A stretch of 64,000 nt of DNA, from positions 1,436,627 to 1,500,626 of the forward strand of contig JAJEKV010000077.1 in assembly GCA_021234155.1 (NCBI GenBank), in the 5' to 3' direction. Under the pieces are notes generated by a model. It searched no databases. It was not told the origin of the DNA and saw only the letters and a program-made list of their open reading frames with translations. The stretch comes from Isoetes taiwanensis. Its lineage: Eukaryota > Streptophyta > Lycopodiopsida > Isoetales > Isoetaceae. Positions 31,236 to 40,472 of the stretch are shown one piece after another (the first letter of the stretch is position 1; every line of letters begins with the position of its first letter). The position numbers were made by a program, and so were the translations under genes.

Positions 31236-33778
31236 TCAAAGTAGATCTTTAACACTTCGGTCCTTCTTGGCACGGATTGGAGACTCCTCTTCCACATGAT
31301 CATCAAAATTATCTTCCATTGGAGATTCATATAGAGGATCATCATGCACAGAATATTGATCATCATCATGATCAGAAGAATCTACCTCTTCCACGTATGT
31401 AATATCTTCACTTTCCTCTCCTTCAGACAAAGGATCAATTTCTGATAAGAGAGCGGGTTGAATTGGTATGCCACCTTGCAATATATCATTCACCTTCTCT
31501 TGCACAACTAGAAGCCTCTCATCATTTTTCTCAAGGTTGATCTTATCATAATTTCCTTCAATCATTTGGCCCACCGTCTTCTCCAAGTTCTCAAGCAAGC
31601 GAAGGTTAGTGTGAATAAAAACTAGTTTCTCAACATTGGAGGAAAGAAGCCTATTCCTTTTCTTGGTGACAATTCCCGCATACGAACTCCAATTGCGCTC
31701 ACATGGGCTGCTGCTTGTTCCTTGCCCCAAAACTCTCATTGCTAGTGTCCTTAACTCAGGAAGATCAGCTCCATAACTTTGCCACCATTGTAATGGTGTT
31801 AGCATTTCGTCTCGTAGCTTTGATGCAGGGATATTGTGTAGCCCTCCAATTTGCAATGGGCTTCTAAAGTTCTTGAGTTGCACGTTCAGCTTGGTTTCGA
31901 GTTGAATGTCATCATGAGTGTACCTAATAAAACATGACATATAATTAATAATTGCACATAATCAAATAACATAGAATTACATGAATTCTACGAAGATGAA
32001 CCAAGTACATAATAATTATTTGAAAATATAAACTCACGTACCTTTTTAAGAAATCCCACCAATCTTTTGTCAAGTCTGAGTTATATAAAGCTCCCTCGTG
32101 TTCAGGACCATCTCTAAAAAGAGGGTTCACTAAATATCCTACTCTATGCAATGGACTATGCATCATTTCCCATCTTGCGACCAATCCATCATGTGGTAAT
32201 TTGATGCAATTAATGATGGCATCAATTTTTTACGCATCCACTTTATCTTAAATTCCACCAAGAACTTCAACCAAGTGATCCATACACTCATATAGCAACC
32301 CCATGGTTGATCCCTCTCTATCCGCTAATCTCAACACTTTCAATAAAGGCGTGAGGATATAGACTATCTCTTTGGCTTGTGTAAAAAATTCAACACTTCT
32401 AATCAAGTGAAAAACTTCTTGACCCGCAGGTTTTCCTGAGTGCTTCCAAGCACTCCACTCATCACTCATTATCATCTTCACCAATGCTTTCTCAACTTCG
32501 TCACTTGACAATTGCTCCATGACAATGAACATATATGCAAATCTAGTAGCAGCCGGTTTCAACAGTTTTTTGGGGCCAAACTTAAACCATAACGAGATAC
32601 CTGACTCCTTGCGCATAAGAAAGGTTACAATCTTCTCTGTTCCTCTCCCTGCGGGAAGAACCAATCCAATTTGTCAATGTCTTCAAAGAGGAGATCCAAG
32701 GTATGGTATGCACATCAAAAAAAAAAGATAGAAGGGTAATCCCTTTCAAGCATTTCTCCCGTTTTCACACAATTTGATCCATTGTCCGTAATTACTTGCA
32801 CAACGTTTTTCAATGCCAACAAAATCAACAACTTTTTTCAATTCATCGTAGAAAATTTAAGATCCTTTTCTTACCCCTTGCATCAACGATTTTTGAGCCA
32901 AAGCAATTTGAAGCAACAAAGTTAATAATAGGCCTCTTTCTTCGTCGGACCATCCATCCATCCAACAAATTGACATCCCATACCTCTTCCATGTGTCCCT
33001 CAAGGCTTCAACCTTCGTTCTCTGACTTCATATTCAAAGATGGAGATGCTTACCCTTCAAATCACTAAAGCTTAAAGGTTGGTATCCTACTCCAGCTTTA
33101 ACAACCGCCTTGCAATAATCCTTGAAGAGCTTGGATTGTGCAACATTATATGCAATCCCACAACCGTAAAACAACCTGCATTGTGCTTCATCCGCAGCAT
33201 TCCTATAAGAATGCCTAAAAAGTTTTGCGACATCCGATCCACCTTCAACAACATCCTCTTGTCGCCTCTTACGTGAAATGTTGGTATCATATATGGATGA
33301 TAAAGATGTGCCACCTTTGATAAAACAAACAATATAAAAAAAATGATATATGTGTACAAAAATCCACTGCGGCAATTGGAAAGAATGAGACCATAAAAAA
33401 GAATGAATGAGAAGTACCTGCAGCTTCCATGGAGTCAATACCACCAGAAGCTAATGATTCTTGTCGGAGTTGTTGTACAGCAAGTCTAGCATCCTCTGGT
33501 TCAAATGTAGGATCCGCTTCCTTTGCTTTCTTTAGCTCTTTCTTCTCTACTATCCTTTGCATTTGTTCATAAACAAGGACCGGTGCTTTCTGACACTTCG
33601 CAACACCAATACCTATCACTCCAGCAATATGTGCACAAATTCTATCCGCCCCTCCCATCCACGGGTGCTTACAATGCTTGCAGCGTATTCGGGCTTGTCC
33701 AGAAGTTTTTCCTTCATTAACAATTATGACATGCTCCCATTCGGGTCCCTTCCTCATCCTAAAAGAGTAAAAAATCAT
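31236..33778 (-). pseudogene. hAT-family transposase (BED zinc finger, DUF659, hAT C-terminal dimerisation)
   Basis: Minus-strand, multi-exon. Exon 1 (33418-33778) encodes a BED finger: WEHV, CKHCKHPWMGG, RICAHIAG. A donor CAG/GTACTT joins it in phase to exon 2 (33054-33314; acceptor ATCAAAG), which ends at AAGG/GTAAGC. The next piece (about 32700-33030) holds VEALRDTWKRYGMSI and NVVQVITDNGSNCV of DUF659 but has frameshifts and loses the DGW...; a TTTTTTTTTT tract sits near 32718. Then 32248-32664 (TRFAYMFIVMEQL, PLLKVLRLADREGS), 32042-about 32220 (donor AAAAAG/GTACGTGAG) and the last exon 31236-31923 with LGQGTSSSPCERNWS, the hAT dimerisation signature, followed by an acidic tail. The frameshifts in DUF659 mean it is not functional as it stands, although most exons and splice sites are intact. 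Confidence 0.9.
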
Positions 33779-33789
33779 GAGAGCAAGTG

Positions 33790-33945
33790 CAAGAACAGTA
33801 AGCTGGCTGCAAATTTAGAGGTTTGGATCAAGCACTAAGTTAACAGTAACTAAGTTTGGATCAAGAACAGTAAGTTTGGATCAAGAACAGTAAGCTGGCT
33901 GCAAATTTGGATCAAGAACAGTAAGCTTGCTGCAAATTTACAGGT
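33790..33945. repeat. 21-bp direct repeats upstream of the hAT transposase start
   Basis: TTTGGATCAAGAACAGTAAG occurs about four times between 33825 and 33925, mixed with (GCTGGCTGCAAATTT) units. They lie just 5' of the transposase ORF on the minus strand, so they could be promoter or transposase-binding repeats. Confidence 0.75.
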
Positions 33946-34724
33946 TCTATCATTTGCAGTAGGGGCACTAAGTTAACTCTTTCTTTCATTTTCCCTTTTC
34001 TGCTTTATTTATGCAGCCACATCCGGATGTATAGCAAATGGCGTATGCAAGTAACCAGTTAAACCCATTACAAGTAATGCTATTAAACTAGTTATGGAAT
34101 GGAAGTTATGGAACTAGATCAAGCGCACCATGCAAAGTCTACATTCTACAATGAAAAGCAGCTCAAGCAAAAGAAACATGGAAAGAAATATACCTGGCTG
34201 CTTGTAATCTTTCTTTGTTTTGGATTCTTGTAGCAGCAAAGTCGCCGCTTTGCAGCCAAACGAACCCTTTGCTCCTCCACGATTCTATTCTCGGTGAAGG
34301 TCGACTACAAGCTGCAGAAACAAACACTACCCAGATGAGCAAAGAAGTTTTTCCCTTTTTTTACGAAGATGAGCAAACAAAATGTTGAACAGAATCAAAG
34401 AAAGTAATGCTAGTAACGGTTGAAATAAGGTGTTTGATCCATGTTTGTTTGATGGGTACCTTGCGAAAATGAAGCGAGTAAGAGGATGCATAGGGTTGAG
34501 TATCGCTGCTGCAGCCAGCAGACCTGCTTCGATTCGATGCAATCAGGCGGCCGTTAGCACCAGAGGCGCCAAGGAGACACGGAGGAGAGGCATTAAAAAA
34601 AAAAACAGAGGAAAAAAATGGGTCCAAAAGAAGTGGCCCAAAATAATACGTTATTTTACGTCATTTATTTTTATAACGCATAACGCGTTATCCCCAATTT
34701 GATAACGCGTTTCTTCTATCCATG

Positions 34725-35666
34725 GTTGCAAAGGAGAATTCAAAAGGTACTGTAACAATAGCAGATGGGGTCACGGATGATGATGGGAAATTGTTTTCAC
34801 ATTTGGCAACTTTTAAAGATGCACAAAAACAGAATTACAAGCTATTAGTGCAAACAATAAGAGAATATAGTTTAATGCATTTGCTTAAGAAAGAAAAGGA
34901 AGAATTGGTGGATTCAAGCGTCCAATTAATAGGCAGCAAATCTGAGAAAATTGAAGAAGACTTAGAATTCATTCAAACTAGTTTGAAGGATCCAGATGGA
35001 GCAGATAAGAAGAAGTTCCATTCATGGGCAAAGAGAAGTACGACTAAAATCAAGGGAGGGCCCAAAACTCAGATTGCAAACCAAGATCAAGGAGACACTT
35101 ATTCTAAAGGTTATTACCAGTTGAATAAATTATGCTGCAAATTACCAGTTGAAGACTCATTCAAGAAGCATGCTATAGAAGAAGCATTTACCCCTGAAAA
35201 CATAGAATTGAAATTTACAGCCCATGAACAACTTACCCTCCATACAAAGAGAGAAGAATTGGAGACTGATGCTTTCACAAAGATAGCAGAAATGGAGTTC
35301 AAAGCGAACTTGAGAGGTTCTTGTGTGATTTCTAATGTAGATTTAATATTAGAACATACAAAAGCTTTGAATTCTAACTGCTCAAGGGAGGGAAGTATTA
35401 GTATGAGCCGTATAGAATGTTTAAAGATGAAGAATAGGTGCAAAACAAGAGAAGCAACAAATGCTATGATTAGAGCATGGGTGCAAGTAGGTGAAGTTGC
35501 TGGCATATTTGTTATAGCAAGCTTTCTTATAATTCTTGTGGTTGATACACTGGACAAGTGTCTTGAAAAGCTGAATATCAAAGATTCAAGAAGAAGGGTG
35601 ATATGCTTGGTAGTCTACCTACAGCAAAACAAATTCAAAGGCACATCCGAAAGGACTATCTTCTGA
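34725..35666 (+). CDS. ORF segment 4 of the short-LTR element, unknown protein with a C-terminal membrane segment
   Basis: The longest open frame in the window (314 codons counted from an ATG whose first base lies in hAT sequence; the true protein continues from segment 3). It is lysine/glutamate-rich and helical up to about residue 250. Residues 256-275 (GEVAGIFVIASFLIILVVDT) form one hydrophobic segment able to cross a membrane, followed by a basic tail (SRRR at 289-292). It stops 50 bp before the polypurine tract, i.e. in the position of an env-like or captured gene. I recognise no family; no protease, RT or nucleic-acid-binding motif. Intact coding over this length suggests recent selection or recent arrival. 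Confidence 0.65.
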   Translation, partial: VAKENSKGTVTIADGVTDDDGKLFSHLATFKDAQKQNYKLLVQTIREYSLMHLLKKEKEELVDSSVQLIGSKSEKIEEDLEFIQTSLKDPDGADKKKFHSWAKRSTTKIKGGPKTQIANQDQGDTYSKGYYQLNKLCCKLPVEDSFKKHAIEEAFTPENIELKFTAHEQLTLHTKREELETDAFTKIAEMEFKANLRGSCVISNVDLILEHTKALNSNCSREGSISMSRIECLKMKNRCKTREATNAMIRAWVQVGEVAGIFVIASFLIILVVDTLDKCLEKLNIKDSRRRVICLVVYLQQNKFKGTSERTIF

Positions 35667-35703
35667 GATACGAAGCGGATTCTGATCATGGCTGAGTTGT
35701 TGG

Positions 35704-35715
35704 TTTGAGGGAAGA
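35704..35715 (+). promoter_or_regulatory. Polypurine tract of the short-LTR element
   Basis: TTTGAGGGAAGA immediately before the TG of the 3' LTR. Confidence 0.8.
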
Positions 35716-35882
35716 TGTTAGAATATAACCTTGCCAACTCAACATATCATATGATGTGTCATCCATGTAGGCAAAGAGTCGTGTCCTTATGATTAGTTAT
35801 ATTGTACTGTTTTGTTTCTATCAATACATACATAGAGTGTCTCTTGTCCCAGCGCTCTCTATCTCTTTTATTCTAACTCTCA
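35716..35882 (+). repeat. 3' LTR of the short-LTR element
   Basis: 167 bp, aligned end to end with 28643-28811; differences are scattered single bases and 1-3-bp indels. Confidence 0.9.
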
Positions 35883-36468
35883 TCTTTTCATTTTTGTTTA
35901 AAAATACAATATTAGAAGCATCCTCAAACATCTCCGGCCATATCCAAAAAAGTTAACTTCAATCTTTCCACTAATCTGTAAAAAGAATTGATACTCAAAA
36001 GCATCCACGGTTATTTCCGGCCATATCCCTAGTGGCCCTCCCGTCAAAAAAAACTACCTTCCTCCCAACAAAAAAGAAAAATGACTTGGGCATGCACAAA
36101 ACAAGGTAAGTAACATAAAAGGAAAAAATTAGTAAAGTGCACCTATCTCCATAGCTTTGCTAAGAAGGCAGCAGCATCTATGTGGAGGTGGGCGGTGGAA
36201 AAAATTCTCTCCAACTTCTATCCTGTGGAGGAAGGGCAACCTGCCCCATTCTAGTGTGGCTGATGACATGTTCCCAGTTACTGCTAGTCCCAGGCCTTGC
36301 CGTCTGCACCAGAAAGGGCTCCTGGTTACCTTTCCCCAAAATAATTTATGTCATGAACATAATGGACATGTTGACATGTTAATTCCACATTTTTTAACAT
36401 GTTAAAACCACACCGCGATAAAAAATACACGACATTCTTGTGGACTTGGATGTTTTTTCTGTATAAGA
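35883..36468. other. Intergenic, nothing recognised
   Basis: Short frames only; no motif. Confidence 0.5.
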
Positions 36469-36567
36469 GAAAGACCTTTTACTTGCAATTTTGGGCTGGA
36501 AAGCCTGCCGACACGCGAAGCCCGGAGGCATGCTTGACAGCCCAGAATTGCAAGTAAAAGGTCTTTC
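36469..36567. ncRNA. Near-perfect 30-bp hairpin with 39-base loop
   Basis: Arms 36469-36498 and 36538-36567 are reverse complements with a single mismatch (core GACCTTTTACTTGCAATT). The loop holds a further short GC stem. Size and pairing fit a small-RNA precursor or a MITE core; either is possible, and transcription is not shown by the sequence. Symmetry means the strand cannot be assigned. Confidence 0.4.
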
Positions 36568-36583
36568 ACTCAACGTGAAGGCA

Positions 36584-36737
36584 GGTTAGAAGAAATTCAG
36601 GCACGTAAAAAAACAGCAGGTAAAATGCAGAGTGGAGACTTTTGAGCCCGTTCAACAAATTTAATTAACATTCTGTAAAAGAAATGTTGCCACATGGCGC
36701 AACATGGTTGGCTTCGTGGCCTGAATTTCTTCTAACC
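36584..36737. repeat. 19-bp perfect inverted repeat pair
   Basis: GGTTAGAAGAAATTCAGGC at 36584-36602 and its exact reverse complement at 36719-36737, 116 bp apart. Together with the adjacent hairpin this suggests TIRs of a small element or a longer precursor. Confidence 0.7.
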
Positions 36738-37340
36738 ACGGCCAGTATTTAGAAATTGGATGATACGTACGAGTCTATGGTACAAACTTAACATGGTGAT
36801 GTCCAAGCAATTCTGAGAAAATAGTAATTTTTTAAGCTCTATCAAGATAGAAAGATCGAACCTTATTATATGAAGCCCAACTTGACTCGGTTCAAAAGGT
36901 CACTCAATAATTCCATATAAGATAAGTACTTGGTTATTCCGGATACTAGTACAGAAAGAAAGATTTTGAGAGAACTAAAGCGAATGATATAATAGAATGC
37001 AAGCAGGATAAGTTATCTAGAATGCAAGATATGAAACGTGGAGACCAAGATTATCTAGAAGTCGAGAATTGTCTGTCATCAACACATTAAAAAGCTTTTA
37101 ATCTGCAAACGCAGAAATCTGGACCATAAATAGTGCGCCAGTCGTTGTCTTATATTTGCAGCAGATGAATGGATGGAGGGCCCTGGAGCAAATGATGAAC
37201 AAAATAATAACCAACATTTTGGACATGTGCCTACACCGGCCAAAGAAGCACAAGGAACATCTCTTCTTCTGGAACTGCAGCCGCCACTTTTATAAAAGAG
37301 GGAAGAAAACGAGAAACATGTTTAGAATTGGACAGTCCAG
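36738..37340. other. Intergenic, possible distal promoter of the 74-codon ORF
   Basis: No ORF of note and no repeat recognised. Confidence 0.4.
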
Positions 37341-37354
37341 TCGTTTATGCAACA

Positions 37355-37363
37355 TATATAAAC
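37355..37363 (+). promoter_or_regulatory. TATA box upstream of the 74-codon ORF
   Basis: TATATAAAC, 47 bp before the ATG at 37410. A start site 25-35 bp downstream would leave a leader of roughly 20 bases with no other ATG. Confidence 0.5.
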
Positions 37364-37409
37364 AGAGAAGTTGTTTCTAAGAGATTCATACACAGTTGCA
37401 AAAGCCTAA

Positions 37410-37634
37410 ATGGCATTTGATCTGCTGAATATGGAGAGTGTTGGAGAGTTGGGCTTGAGATGGCTATGCCAAACTGTGCTATCAAGTAGCAAGAGGCAAG
37501 ATGGTGAATTTGTGTATGAGGATGAGGATTTTGAATTCTCTGCGGAATTTGACACCACATTAATTCTAAGCAGAGGAGCCGTTCTATCAAAGCGTGTTCA
37601 CCGCAATCTCCTTCGCCAAACAAGCCTGTTGTAA
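37410..37634 (+). CDS. Putative 74-residue protein, function unknown
   Basis: Intronless frame starting MAFDLLNMESVGELGLRWL in the context TAAATGGC, the first ATG after a good TATA box. Residues 33-48 are acidic (EFVYEDEDFEFSAEFD) and 54-72 basic (SRGAVLSKRVHRNLLRQ), giving an acid-then-base layout. No signal peptide or membrane segment. I do not recognise it; short length leaves a real risk of a chance frame, but promoter spacing, start context and composition all support a gene. Confidence 0.45.
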   Translation: MAFDLLNMESVGELGLRWLCQTVLSSSKRQDGEFVYEDEDFEFSAEFDTTLILSRGAVLSKRVHRNLLRQTSLL

Positions 37635-38494
37635 CAAAGCGGATCTTACACTTATAACATTGTCCGATTATTCGAAAAGATGTTAAGGAGCAAATTTGTG
37701 AGCAGGGGAGTGCGAGAAAAGAGAAGTGTTTGGAGGCCTTTGTTGGGCTCCGAAAAGTTTCGAAAAGAAGCAAATCGGGCAAGCAGGTAGAAAACAAGCC
37801 CATTTGCGATTTGTGGACCCCGGCTTGGCCTTCGCGGAAATCTAAAGCTTGCTTCGGAAAAAGCCCGGCCGGATATCAAATTTCACGCTGTCTGTCCATC
37901 TCATACATGTCGGTATGTGCATTCCTTTCTTCCGATGTCCATAGTCTTCTCATTCCAAACAAGCTTTGAGGATCTACCTATGGTGAAGCTTAACACTTCA
38001 CTACTTCACTTTGTCACTTCAGACTTCTTCGAAATTCTTTAACATCTGTTCATCTCAGAAATGGTGGCAATGGCATTGCATTGGAAACTTGTAACAATTC
38101 TTAATTATGGTATTATTTGCATGTGTAAAAATGCCATTCATGCTAATTTATAAAGACTTCAAACTTGAGTCATTCCTACTTCAAGAGAAAAAACCCCTTT
38201 CACCAGTTGACCACGGAACCAATCGTACATTTAGGTTAAATTCAATTAAATCCAACTCTCTTCCCAACTTTCTCTACTCCGGCCAAAAGCCCCCAGAGAA
38301 AGCTTGCCAATTTCCGTATTCTACTCCAGCATTCCAAAAAACAAATGCATTATGGGCAAGAAGGTTATTGATCCCCCCGCTTAAGCAGTTTTTCTAATAG
38401 ATGCCATGTGCAGGGTAAGCAAAATGCACTACCAAATTTTATATGGGTTTAGAGTGACCTGTTAATTTGTTTTTCTTGCTTTCTTCCAACCCAG
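37635..38494. other. 3' flank of the 74-codon ORF and intergenic DNA
   Basis: No family motif. It ends in a pyrimidine-rich acceptor that opens the exon at 38495. Confidence 0.4.
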
Positions 38495-38812
38495 AAGGAA
38501 CATGCCTTTAAGACCAGACCTGGCTGACTGCCAGGCAGAAGAAGACTTCCATGCTTATGTGGGTCTTCCAAATGTGGGTGTTCATCCCTCTCAATCTCGA
38601 ACAGATGTTACTTCTGCTGCAGAGTAGTTTGGAATACCAACTATGTCATTCCCAACAAAACTTCCATTCACAAGATAAGGCCAGAGCATGAAGAAACTCT
38701 AATTGAACTACTGAGCAAGATATATCCAGACGTCTTGAAGAACAGAGAAGTAAGAAATAAGATGTTGTGCATGGAGGGTTGCCCTTCATGGCCGGAGGGG
38801 GAAGTGGCTTAA
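38495..38812 (+). pseudogene. Terminal exon of an unidentified protein gene, one frameshift
   Basis: After a strong acceptor (TTTTCTTGCTTTCTTCCAACCCAG) the first frame reads MPLRPDLADCQAEEDFHAYV and on to 38627. From about 38621 the next frame continues with VVWNTNYVIPNKTSIHKIRP and PEHEETLIELLSKIYPDVL to a stop at 38810-38812. Both have clear protein composition and they meet within 7 bp, so a one-base indel in a formerly continuous exon is the simplest reading; alternative splicing is less likely. I cannot name the family. Confidence 0.5.
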
Positions 38813-39679
38813 ATCATAGTTCAAAGTCATGTTTTGACAATCAATTCAAATTGCTACTTCTAGATAATAGAATACTTGATACCATGACTTTATCACAAGG
38901 CTCCCAAAAATGAAATACTATATTTAACCACTACTAGATCGTCTAACCATGATATATGTGCTTTCTTATGCAAGAATATATTTGACAAAAAAAAAACCAC
39001 ATGCCATAGTGGTTTATTAGACAGCCAGTGGTTTTTTATACGGTTTTCCATGTTGGTTATCAATCCTCATGTGTATATAATAGTTCATCAAAACTAGTCA
39101 AAACCACTATATGAATTGTGATATGGTTTGGAGACTAGTTTAATTATGCTCATGAGATATACCAGACTTTTGGCATTCCATGAAACATGACAAATTTTGT
39201 CCATCTCAAAATGTGTCAAAGTGTAAATAGTACGGTGTATTATTGAATAGTTTGCGAAGTTTTTTCATATAAAAAACATTTATATCTTTTTTTCGCGTAC
39301 ATGTATAAGCATATCCCTATGCAAGTGATGTTTCACTTTTAGAAGTCTCTAGATGCAAGCACGACCTTATGAGTCACTTAAAGATATGCTCAAATCTTTG
39401 AATTATCTATCGTGCAAGTCTTGGAGGTTTAAGGGCTTCGAGAACTTCCTATAGGTTTAAGGGTTGTAGAATATGTTACAAAGTGGGTATTTACAATGAA
39501 AGGTTATTTTTGGATATATAAGGTGACTATTTCATGATGATTTGAAGTGTGCATTAAGTTGAAAGTTAACAGATTGACATTTAAATCATAACCTCTTGCT
39601 TGAAATTCCAAATACTTTACTACTAGATTTTGATTTTAATAATGACTATAAATCATGTCCAATATTTCCTGAAAATGTA
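38813..39679. other. Intergenic, nothing recognised
   Basis: AT-rich; a CCACTATG/CATAGTGG type short inverted motif near 39000-39035. No ORF. Confidence 0.45.
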
Positions 39680-39832
39680 TTTTTTGATTGCCCAGGGGGG
39701 GAAACCCTTGCTCATGTGGGTTTTTGGCATATTCTAAGTTTATACTAGAATATACCTAGAATATACAGGAAACTGCTCCAAACTTGTTGTTGGTAGAACC
39801 GGCGGTCGCCCGATATTATTAGGCGATGGTTT
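39680..39832 (+). repeat. Hairpin-box dispersed repeat, copy 2
   Basis: Same order of landmarks as at 13674: TTTTTTGATTGCCC, CCCTTGCTCATGTGGG, GGCATATTCTAAG...CTAGAATATAC palindrome from 39726, AAACTGCTC and GGTCGCCCG. Followed within 140 bp by gene fragments. Confidence 0.75.
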
Positions 39833-39970
39833 GTACAAACCGAGCTAACCCTGGATGGAGCCATCTGGATTATTTGTCGACATTGAGGGGCAGGGTCTTT
39901 GGATTATATGGTTCTAGATTCGTTCAAGAAAGATTTGTATCAGAAAGGGGACCCAGGATATTCAAGTTGA

Positions 39971-40150
39971 AGATTCTTGGTGGAATTGAAGAAAGCTTTG
40001 CAAGCTTCAACAGGCAGTGCCCTAGAAACTTGGATGTCTGGTACTGATCCATGTTCTTGGACGGGGATCATTTGCACGGGCAAAGGAATTACAGCTTTAA
40101 ATCTTTCTGATCAAAGCTTGTTAAATATGTGCCCTCCCAGACCTCTTTAG
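39971..40150 (+). pseudogene. LRR receptor N-terminal cap (LRRNT_2) exon fragment
   Basis: A 60-codon frame reading LKKALQASTGSALETWMSGT then DPCSWTGIICTGKGITALNL. The W-x12-DPCSWTGIxC pattern is the hallmark N-cap of plant LRR receptor kinases and receptor-like proteins, ending in the first LRR (ITALNLSDQSL). It stops at TAG (40148) after one partial repeat, and no signal peptide precedes it (a TGA lies just upstream). Therefore a fragment: extracellular ligand-sensing domain without membrane segment or kinase. Confidence 0.75.
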
Positions 40151-40190
40151 TCTTTTATCGACCATTTCCCAATCTTTTGTTACCTTTCAG

Positions 40191-40280
40191 ACGCTGTCTA
40201 TGGAGCAGGGAGCCATTCCCATGGAGATCAAAGAGGAGCTCATCAGCAATATGGGCGTGGTCATTGCTTTTAGAGATATA
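40191..40280 (+). pseudogene. Isolated 30-codon exon, protein unknown
   Basis: Bounded by acceptor TTTTGTTACCTTTCAG and donor ATATA/GTAAGC; phase 0, 90 bp. It reads TLSMEQGAIPMEIKEELISN then MGVVIAFRDI. Clearly protein-like and well spliced, but I cannot place it in a family. It lies 40 bp after the LRR fragment and 45 bp before the helicase fragment. Confidence 0.5.
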
Positions 40281-40324
40281 GTAAGCCCTTTGCATCCCCG
40301 TTTCCATTATATTCTTGTTTGACG

Positions 40325-40472
40325 GAAAACACAATTGCTTAACCTAGATACGTGCTCAGGGAAAACCTTTATAACAGTCCTAATTCTACGGGAGTTGAGA
40401 CATAAGCTACGATCAGAGTCAAACAAAAAGATAGCAATTTTTTTAGCACGAACAGTTCACCTTGTCATTCAG
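40325..40472 (+). pseudogene. Dicer-like helicase exon fragment (Walker A)
   Basis: ENTIA, then after a one-base frameshift NLDTCSGKTFITVLILREL, then SNKKIAIFLARTVHLVIQ, ending at donor ATTCAG/GTACGA. This is motif I (xTGSGKT, here TCSGKT) and motif Ia (FLAPTVxLVxQ, here FLARTVHLVIQ) of a Dicer/RIG-I-type DExD helicase, as found at the N-terminus of plant Dicer-like proteins, which cut double-stranded RNA. No other helicase motif, PAZ or RNase III domain follows, so it is a captured or abandoned exon. The G-to-C change in Walker A is atypical. Confidence 0.65.

Larger units (their letters stand above)
30619..34724 (-). mobile_element. hAT transposon inserted in the short-LTR element
   Basis: 4106 bp between 8-bp target copies. 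The left end CATAGTTGGAAG and the reverse complement of the right end CATGGATAGAAG match at 9 of 12 bases, giving short imperfect TIRs. Subterminal regions on both sides carry multiple AACGCGTTA/GTTAACG-type motifs (30630-30715 and 34650-34715), as expected for transposase-binding sites. The minus strand encodes a BED/DUF659/dimerisation-domain transposase relic. The host frame is continuous across the insertion if one target copy is removed. Confidence 0.88.
28643..35882 (+). mobile_element. Short-LTR retrotransposon with novel ORF, split by a hAT element
   Basis: 169- and 167-bp LTRs (28643-28811 and 35716-35882) begin TGTTAGAATATAAC and end TCTAACTCTCA. An iMet-type primer site TGGTATCAGAGCA lies 11 bp after the left LTR (28823-28835), and a polypurine tract TTTGAGGGAAGA directly precedes the right LTR. 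Without the hAT insertion the element is about 3.1 kb. No protease, RT, RNase H or integrase motif exists; the interior instead carries plus-strand frames at 28916, 29345, 30323 and 34725 with charged, protein-like composition. It therefore looks like a TRIM-sized, non-autonomous element with its own or a captured coding sequence. The outer flanks (CGATC left, TCTTT right) do not match, so the target duplication is lost or the ends have been rearranged. Confidence 0.8.

Noticed and set aside
28916-35666. Treating the short-LTR interior as a standard Copia or gypsy gag-pol
   Set aside because: No protease DSG/DTG, YxDD, integrase zinc finger or CCHC knuckle in any frame.
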